A stretch of DNA of 64,000 nucleotides from Whalleya microplaca (taxonomy: Eukaryota; Ascomycota; Sordariomycetes; Xylariales; Xylariaceae). Both the position numbers and the translations under genes were made by a program. The notes under the pieces were generated by a model. The model ran no database searches. It was not told the origin of the DNA and worked only from the letters and a program-made list of their open reading frames with translations. Positions 55,957-64,000 of the stretch are shown one piece after another. How positions within the stretch are numbered: position 1 is the stretch's first letter; every line of letters starts with the position of its first letter. The stretch spans positions 230,556 to 294,555 of the forward strand of contig MU385770.1 in NCBI GenBank assembly GCA_022497155.1, given 5' to 3'.

Positions 55957-58900
55957 CTATTCGCTATCATCCATAGCGAAGTCGTCACTCTCATCGTCGT
56001 TATCGACCGGCGGATCTTCCTCCTCTTCGTCGTCATCATCATCGTCGTCATCGATGATATAGACCGGCTTCGCCTTCTTGGCGGCCGCACGACCGGGTCT
56101 GCCACGAGCCGCGGGCCGGGGCGGCGGCGAGTCGGGCTCCGCCATCTCCAGCTCGTCGTCGTCATCGTCGTCCAGGTCGAGGACCTTCTTCTTGGGCTTC
56201 GCCTTCTCCTTCTTGGCGGCATAGGCCTTGGCGGCGGGAGATAACTGCACGGGCTTGGCCGCTGCCGCCTTCTTGGCTGGTGCTGGCGCGTCTTCTTTGG
56301 CCTTGCCCTTGGCGGCGGCGGCGGGGCGTCCACGGGGCTTCTTGACAGCTGGGCCGGTGGACGCAGAGGCTGTGGCGGTTGGCTTAGACTTGGGTGCCTC
56401 GGTTGAAGACGTGGATGACTTCAGCTTGCTGGTAAGCTTCGGGGCAGGCGGGAGATCATCGTCGGACAGGAAGCTGTCTAGCTCGCCACGGGCATTCTTG
56501 TGCGGAGACGACTTGGCCAGCATCTCGTAGTTGGTGTCATCATGACTGTCGATGTCCAAGGGGGCCTTCGAAGGCTTGCTCTTGACCTTCAGAGGCGCGT
56601 TGCCCTCGCTGCTCTCCGGCCGCGACATGGAAAACAGACTAAGCCTACCAGTCTTGTTCTCAGAGGCAGAGGAGTCCTTGTTCGTGATGCCCTTCACCAA
56701 GTCGCCAACATCGCCAAGCATCTTGTCGTCGTCGGAGTCATCATCTTTATCAATTTCAGACTCATCGTCATCGACAATCCAGGCCTTGGGCTTGGCGGCT
56801 GCCGCTCGCTTGCCTCGAGCTCTGCTAGGCGCCTCGAAGTCCGATTCCTGAGAAGGTTCTTTCTCCTTCTTGACCGGGTTCTTGAGCTTGGCAAAGTCGC
56901 CGTCCGAGAAGGGATCCGAATCCTCGTCGGAGTCCTGCGCTCCGTCCACGTTCATGGCCTTCTTCTTCTTGGGCTCGCCATTGAACATGGCAGCGAACCG
57001 CTGGACAGACTTCTGCGCGACCTGCTCCACCTTTGGCTTCGCCGCGGGCTTGGACGCTGCTGCTTTCTGCCCGGGCCTGATCTTGGTGACGGGTTCGTAG
57101 TCGTCGTCGGCCTTGGCTTTCTTGCCACGACCAGCACCAGCACCGATCTTCTTGGACGCGCGACGGCCCATCCTGCGGATGCCAGTCTTGATCTCGGCGT
57201 CGAGGCGAAGCTGGTTCTCCCACTCGGCCTCGAAGTCGTCAAGGTCCTTGCACCAGAGATCCTTCTCGCTGAGCGCGTTGAGATCGTCGTGCTCGACCTT
57301 CTTCTTGACGATCTGCTCCTTGAGGCGATCCAGCCGTTCTTGCGTGAAGGACCAGATGGGCATCTGTTGGGCTATTAGCAAGTCATGTTGAACTCAACAC
57401 GGAAGGAAAACATACCGAAAGAAGATAGTCGTATCCTTTTGCGTCTGTATCCTCGTCGGCTTCCTCGCCCTCCTCGACGCCGCCCTCATCCTCGTCCTCC
57501 TCGGATTTAGTACGCTGCGAGTTACCTTTGCTGAAAGCTTCGTAGTTCCGCTTGCGAAGCTCCTCGACGACGACCTGCTTCTTCTTGCGGTTCACCACGA
57601 GCTTGTTGTCCATGATCTCTGAGACGAACCGGGCCTGGTTCTTCAACTTGCGGTAGTCTGCGTCGAGGACGCCGAGCCAGTAAGACTAGATTCATTAGTA
57701 TAATACTCGAACATGTATACATTGTCAAACGTACCTTGCGCTTGGCGTACATGTCCAGGCGATAGTGGAAAAACTCTTCCAGGATGTCCTCGACCTTGTC
57801 GTATTTATGAATCCTACCAGACGTGTCGAACGCAACCAAGTTAGACGTAGCTACTTGCTTGACCAGCTTGAACTTCTCGAGGAGACCTTCCTCAAGGGCC
57901 TTCTGCATGTGCTTCTCGTCCATCTGGATCTCGAAATGGACGGTGTTGTGGTCGTTGAATTCCTTGTAGTCCTTGATGAACGACGCAGTCTTCTCGCCCC
58001 GGATGATGTCCTCTAGCTTCGCCTTGAAGTCGTCCGTCCACATGCGGATAGGCAGCTCGCTGATGATCACCTCGTTGGGCTTCTTCTCATCCTGGTATGC
58101 AATACCATTGAATTGGTAACGGTAGTTCTCGGCCACCTGAGGCGTGCCCTTCCAGCCTCTGAACCAGGGCGTCATCGTGGTGAAGGGCTTCTCGTCTTCG
58201 CCGTCCATACGACCCATGCGTCGCTTCAGGTTCTTGATAATGTCCACGGGGTGGTAATTAGGAATTGACGTGCTCCATCCCGTGCCGATACCGTCGGCGC
58301 CGTTCACCAGGATCATAGGCAGGATCGGAACGTAGACCTTGGGCTCGATCTTCTTGCCGTCCTCGTACAGGTTTTCCAGATTGGGCTCATCCAACTGCGA
58401 GAAGACACGTCGGGCGAAGGGAGACAGGCGCGTGTGGATGTATCGAGCGCTGGCGGCATCGGAACCACCCGCAAGTCGGGAACCGAAGTTACCGCTCGGC
58501 TCGAGACAGTTGACGTTGTTCGATCCGACGAAGTTCTGGGCCAGACCGATGATTGTCTGCTGCAGGGATATATCACCGTGCTGGTACGCGGTCTGTTCGG
58601 AGACGTAACCGGCCAACTCGATGACCTTCTTGTCCTTGGTCAGGTTTCGCTTGAAGCAAGCGTAGATGACCTTTCGCTGACCCGGCTTCAAACCGTCAAC
58701 GACCGAAGGGATGGAACGCATGTTGTCAGCCATGCTGAACAGGATCAGCTCCCGGTTGACAAAATCGTCGTAGGAGACGACCTTGGTCGTGTGGTCGAGA
58801 TAGGTTCCGGGCACAAAGTTCCCGAGCCATTCTTTACGGGCATCTGCCTTCTTCTTCGAGAAGGCGAGCTCGAACAGCTCGGCCTCTTCCTGTTTCATTA

Positions 58901-61247
58901 TACTGAACTGTTTCAGATGATTATCGAGGTCGTTGAAGTAGACCTGGGCGTCCTCGTTGGAGCTGGTTCCCAGACCCTTGAAGTACTTGGAGTGCCATCG
59001 CCTGATTTCAGATTGGTGCGACTCTTTCCACTCCTCGTATTGGGGTTGCGTGAAGAACGACTTGAGCCTTAGCGGCTTCTTGGGGTTGGGTCCCTGCCAG
59101 ATCTTCACGATAGGCGTGATGAATTCTTGGAAGAAATGGGGAATCTTGAGGAGCGAGGGATACTGGACTTGGAGAAAGTTGATCAGAAGACCCTTGATAT
59201 GACTTCCGTCGTGATCCTGGTCGGCCATGATCATCAGGTGTCCGTAGCGCAGGCCCTTGGTGTCGGTGTACACCTGCTTGTGCTTCAACCCGAGGAACTG
59301 CTTGATATTCTGGATTTCCTGGTTCTTGGAGATCTGCTCGATCGAAGCGTCACGCACGTTCAGCATCTTACCTCGCAGGGGGAAGACGCCGATACGGTCG
59401 GGATCCAGGATAGCACGACCGGCCACGGCCAAACTCTTGGCGGAGTCACCTTCGGTCAGAATCAAGGTACAATCGGGGCCGTGTTTGGTGCCCGCCAAGT
59501 TGGCATCGACAAGCTTGGCGTTGCTGATTCTCGATCGTTTGTTGCCGTCGCTCTTGGCCAGCATCTTGTCGGCTTTGGCCTCGGCGAAAGAGATGATGTT
59601 GTTGATCGCGTCGGTCTGGCCGATCTTCTTGAGGAAGGCGTCTGTCAACACACACTTGCTCCCAAACTGGCTGACCTTGGTCGTCATCTGCTCTTTCGTC
59701 TGCGAGTTGAAGGCCGGATTCTCAATCAGGGTGTTTATGAAGATGAAGATGTGGTTTCGGATATGGGCATTCTTCAGAGAATGGCCCTTCTTCTTCTTGT
59801 TGAGGGTCTTCAGGAGAGAATCGCAGATCTGGTCGGCGATGTAGTTGACGTGGGTGCCACCCGTCGTGGTAGCAATGTTGTTCACGAACGAAACCTGTTG
59901 AAAGGAGCCATCGGAGACCGCAAAGGCGATCTCCCATCGAGGGTGGCCCTTGCTGTCTTCGAGAATGACCGTAGAGCTGGGTGCTGTGCCCTCGTCGGCG
60001 CCCTGTTCGCGCGCGATAGCCTTGGCGTACATCTCGCAGTACTTCTTGAAGTCCAATTTGATGTGGGCATCGTTGAGATAGATCTTGGCGCCGCGGACCG
60101 TGCCGGCCATATCGTAGACACGACGGTAGAGCAGCGACTCGAGGTCGTCGTCAATGCCGTCGGGCATGCCGAATCTCTTCCAGTCTGGCTTGAAGGTAAC
60201 GCGGACAAAATCGCTGGACTTGCTGGACGTGATCTTGGGCTTGTCCATCTTGCTCATGTTGTCTCTCCACGTCTGCTTGTATCTCTTGCCGTTCGTGGAG
60301 TCCTGGCACTCGAGAGTAAACTCGGAACTGAAGACGTTGCAGAGCTTGGCGCCGTATCCGTTTCGACCACCCACGGTCTTCTTCTCGTCGTCGTCGAAGT
60401 TCGAACCGGCCAGAAGGTGACCGAACACCATTTCCGGAATGTAGACTTTCTCCTTGGCGTGAATCTCGACAGGGATACCTTTGCCGTTGTTTTCCACCGT
60501 GATCTGGCCCTCCTGGCGGTTTATCGTGACCTTCATGTAGGTCATGGTCTTGTCTCGCTGCTTGTTGTCGGCGGCGTTGACGAGGATCTCGTCGAAGATC
60601 TTGTACAGACCGGGCACGAAGCCGACCTTCGGCCGGAGTTCCATCTGGGTGGTCTCCTTGTTGAAAACCCACATCTGCTGCTCCATGCGCTCGATCGAGC
60701 CGATGTAGGTATCGGGACGCTTGATGATGTGCTCCAGCTGCGTCAGCTTCTGGTACGTCTCCGTTGCGGTCTTGCTCTTCGACGGCTTCGTGTCCGAAGC
60801 GCCGTCGAGCATCATGCTGTCGTTCTCTATCTCCTCCAGAGGTTTACCACTGGACTTCTTGGGGCCGGGGCCCTTCTTCTGTTTCTTCGCACTCGGCGGC
60901 GTGTTGGAGAGCCCCGAGATGTCTTCTTCATCGTCGCTCTCAGGCTTCGCACGCTTCTTCGGAGCGGCTTTCGCCGACTTCAAAGTTGTCTGCACCATCT
61001 TCTTCGGGGCAGCTTTGGATGCGGCCTTGGGTGCGGCTTTCTTGGCAGCCGCTTTGGCCTTTGGTTTCTGCAAGAGCGAGCTATTAGTACTGCAAGGGGG
61101 GGAAACAGCCAAGATATGTGAGCCTGTGTTTCTGATACGAGCGGATATAGGAAAGGTGTCCCTTACCGAAACCGGCTCGGGGGAGAAGCCGTCATCTGAG
61201 TCGTTCTCGAGGTCACCAAAGACCGAGTCGTCCATGTCGGAATCCAT
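55957..61247 (-). CDS. TOP2: DNA topoisomerase II
   Basis: ATP-dependent type IIA topoisomerase that passes one duplex through another; needed for decatenation and chromosome condensation in the nucleus. Four exons on the minus strand (61247-61167, 61067-57735, 57685-57416, 57363-55957) with introns of 99, 49, 52 bp give 1696 residues, in the range for filamentous fungi. The N-terminal 100 or so residues are Lys/Ala-rich and disordered. GHKL ATPase motifs follow (NNGKGIPV, VGGRNGYGAKLCNVFS). The TOPRIM motif is LTEGDSAKSLAV near 565, with DQDHDGSHIKG downstream. The catalytic tyrosine lies in GGSDAASARYIHTRLSP (Tyr about 903, codon 58440-58442). The cleavage core continues through exon 3 (SYWLGVLDADYRKL). 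The C-terminal 450 residues are a low-complexity tail with alternating Lys/Ala-rich and Asp/Glu blocks and SD-type sites, ending in DDESDDFAMDDSE. The ATG is followed by MDSDMDDSVFGDLENDSDD. The GC-rich gene creates long antisense open frames. Confidence 0.97.
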
Positions 61248-64000
61248 AGCGAGTGACGTAGTGAGGGTCGTGGCGATGGCGTCGGCGCCGGGATGAAGAG
61301 AGATGCTATATGCGACCTGGCAAGACTCGTCGATCGGACAAACGAACGGGGCAATTGACCAGACTTGCACAGGGTGTTCATGAAAAGCAGGTGTTGGAAA
61401 GGGAGGAAGAAAAAAAGAGTGATCGAAACTACCGTGCCTCAAGCTGGTTCACGTGTGTCTGTGCTTGTGGTCCTGTTTTCAAAATAAACGGGAAGGGGTT
61501 GTTGTTGTGGTGTTGTATGTAAACAATTTCCGTTACAGGGGGTGGGGTGAGCTAAAAAGGATCGCGTCTAGGTATTTTGGTATTTTGGTACCGGTGGGTT
61601 TAGTAATAAAGTTAGTCGATGGGGTTGATCTATTACGTAGGCGCGTTTCTTGTTGTGAAGTTAAGATTACCTGTGTAACATCGGGGCAGCCACAGTTACC
61701 CGCGATGCACCGCCACAATGTAGCCCCCTCAGCCCCAGTAACGAACTCCCAGTCGTCCAGAGACGGGGAGACAGCAGCTCTGATCTGATTGGTGACAACT
61801 TCACGAAGCCATTGAGTTGGTTGGCATCGAGTCATCTCTCTGAATATTGGTGTATGCCATGTCTATGATCACGTTGATTGGAGAACACCACTAGGTACTG
61901 ACTACTGAATACTGTCCAAAATGGCCGCTGTTGCTACCATACAGCTGAGCTGGCTGTTGGACTTGAGCTCAGCCAAACGCTGTGTGTTGTCTTGGGTCAA
62001 CTCATCCTCCAGCAACTTGGAAAGCATGGCTGGTCCGACCCTACTCGCAACCCTGTCTGCATCTAACCTGAGAATACTCGCTTAAGTTCTGAGTGAGTAC
62101 TGCTGCCTCCACGACCTCCCGTCCTACCACCACACATGGCCCCGTAGGGAGCTACTGCCAGTAAGTGGTGTATTATTCTCCGGTGCACATGTGCTGTATA
62201 ACACCACTCACCAATGATCCCCAACGTGTAAAGAGACCTAAATTTCCCGAAGTCGACTGTACACACCCGGCGCTTTCATGCAATGTCGCACCACACATGA
62301 GAATCAGCATAGCCCTCTCGCTCCTGTCATCCTATGCAGTACGACGAAGAGTCGCCATGCAATCATCATCTGAGACTTTCGCCCTTTCCAGAAGCAGCTT
62401 TGGTTGAGCCTCAGCGCTCGGCTCCTTGGGGGGGGGAGGGGGGGAACAAAAAAAGAAAGAAAGGCGAGCGAGCCGACGAGGACCGGCCGTCCATCGATGC
62501 CATCTGCCTTTCTTCCCGTCAGATCCCATCTCCCACAGCTAGGATACTGGCCGTCACCGCCGGGATATCCTTTCCAGGCTCCCGTCTTCTGGAACGAGTG
62601 GGGCCGGAACACTGTTGCTGACCGGCCTGCCAGACTAGATGGCATGAGAGCCTAATGCAGCTAAGTCACGTAGGACAACAGGTTCGATATCAAGTCTCGC
62701 CTGCGGATTAACTATTCCTAGGCCTCCTGCCCGTACTTAATTTTTATCTAAGCTGTTATCATTTAATGTACGCGTTTGTAGCTAGCTACCTGACTGCGAT
62801 GGGGCGATTTGCGTGGTGCTTAGAACTTCGGTAGCGTGACGGAAAGCCGCAGCGCTTGGTGCGAATCAGAACCACCGTTGCGAAGAGACAAGCTCAGGGG
62901 CTGGATGACTCGAGATTATCCTGCATAGACGGCATACAGGGTGCCTAGCTTCATTGCAATGGCCCTAGAGTAGATCATTATCGGCGTGCGGATCTAGAGA
63001 GAGATCGATCCCTGCCCCAGACCGAGTTCGTGATATCTTCAAGTCACATTGCTACGCCACAGTCTCTCATCTATTGTCTACCAGCTACAGCTATCGAAGC
63101 CAAACGTATTTGCTTTTGCCAACCTCGTTCGCCAGCAGTCCTCTAGCCGGATACTTTCACAATGATATATCAATTCAGACCAAATTATTATTACTCTATA
63201 GTGGCATGATCGGCCAGGAATTGTAAATGATTGTTCCATTCCTTTCCCAGTTGGATAGGACTCCGCCCCTGTGTTGCTCTCGGACATTTTTTTCATGTCT
63301 GTACACAACAGACACCGTGGAGGGAAACACGCGTGGATGTGGTAACAGCCTACAACCTCCACAATTGCAGCAGACATCACCGCCGGAAAGTCCCTTTACG
63401 CTACTTTGAATCTTTCTCGAAAAGTCGCAGGATCCTTTCAAGCAGGAGAAGGCGTCCTTACATCTCTACCGGATACGCACAGGACTCTCTCCACCCAAAA
63501 AGAAATCGCCTTCACGGCGGTCAAGCCCAAGACTGTCCTCACTTCGTCGTCTTAGACGACAGAACCGACAAAGAGTTGCTTCGGGGGGGAGGTAGGCAAG
63601 AGAGAGGCTATGGGCTGGTCACTCATTCCTTGCTGGCATCCTCCTGAAGCGTAGGAGGAGGAGGCATTGGGGTACACGTGTGTCGAGTCGAGCAATCTTT
63701 TGTGTGGGAAGCTAACCTGCCTCCTACAAGCGTTTCTTTGTTCTACCCTCTTCAGAAAACCCGCCTAGTCTAGCAACCTAGACGGCACTACCTGCAGCCA
63801 TCCGTGGCGTTGCTTTCTGTCAAAAGTCTCCTATGCGTTTCCAGACAATCCCGGTCCCTGTTTGGGCACTCCACCGTAGAGTATTTGCTGTACCAAACTC
63901 ATTTATTGTCTCCGGCGACAGATCCGCTGCGTCATGCGGTCGCCTGTGATCGCCCCTTTCGGGCCAGCGCCTGGGCTTGGTGAGATGTGATGAAACCTGC
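61248..64000. other. TOP2 upstream region, no gene seen to window end
   Basis: The first few hundred bases are the TOP2 promoter and leader. Beyond that no supportable gene was found. A 138-codon plus-strand frame at 63231-63647 shows no protein pattern. A G-rich run lies at 62430-62445. TACCTA-type words continue. A gene could begin beyond the right edge. Confidence 0.5.

Noticed and set aside
59127..61121. 664-codon plus-strand open frame antisense to TOP2
   Set aside because: It mirrors the GC-rich codon pattern of TOP2, whose ATPase and TOPRIM motifs are unmistakable on the other strand. The antisense product is Val/Leu/Asp-rich with no domain.

Overview
This window reads as nuclear DNA of a filamentous ascomycete (Pezizomycotina, most likely a Sordariomycete). 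The genes are split by short spliceosomal introns, mostly 50-150 bp, with GTRNGT-type donors and YAG acceptors. There are no bacterial-style operons or ribosome binding sites. The gene set is typical of such fungi: a fused pyrimidine enzyme, a Zn2Cys6 regulator, Fis1, Spc24, a Gyp5-like TBC protein, a reticulon and TOP2. The species cannot be named from sequence alone. Intergenic DNA is long (14 recognisable protein genes in 64 kb) and is peppered with TACCTA/TAGGTA words and microsatellites.

Layout. 1-2.8 kb: no gene. 2.8-9.7 kb (+): URA2-type carbamoyl-phosphate synthase/aspartate transcarbamylase. 10.3-11.3 kb (+): FMN-binding pyridoxamine-oxidase-like protein. 11.3-17.8 kb: gene-poor, with a broken protein kinase at 15.5-16.3 kb. 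17.8-19.0 kb (+): conserved-looking protein of unknown function. 22.5-24.9 kb (-): five-exon Zn2Cys6 transcription factor whose zinc cluster is interrupted by a GC-AG intron. 28.5-29.0 kb (-): uncertain small gene or relic. 29.2-29.8 kb (+): small unknown protein. 31.3-32.9 kb (-): RING-H2 ubiquitin ligase. 34.6-35.2 kb (-) and 35.8-36.5 kb (+): FIS1 and SPC24, divergent from one 0.6 kb spacer. 36.9-37.7 kb (-): small membrane protein. 38.8-40.1 kb (+): TatD-type metallohydrolase. 42.7-44.5 kb (+): SS18/SSXT-like Q-rich protein. 47.1-50.4 kb (+): Gyp5-like RabGAP. 52.9-54.2 kb (+): reticulon. 56.0-61.2 kb (-): DNA topoisomerase II. 61.2-64 kb: no gene seen.

The genes are mostly unrelated housekeeping functions: nucleotide synthesis, chromosome segregation (SPC24, TOP2), organelle shape (FIS1, reticulon), vesicle traffic (Gyp5-like) and protein turnover (RING). 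I see no biosynthetic cluster, intact transposon, CRISPR array, rRNA or tRNA gene. Exon junctions were set by hand from splice signals, reading-frame continuity and family knowledge; all multi-exon models sum to a whole number of codons. No clearly new multi-gene system was found. The best leads are the GC-AG intron inside the zinc cluster, the uncertain gene at 28.5-29.0 kb, the decayed kinase, and the two candidate starts of the FMN-binding protein.
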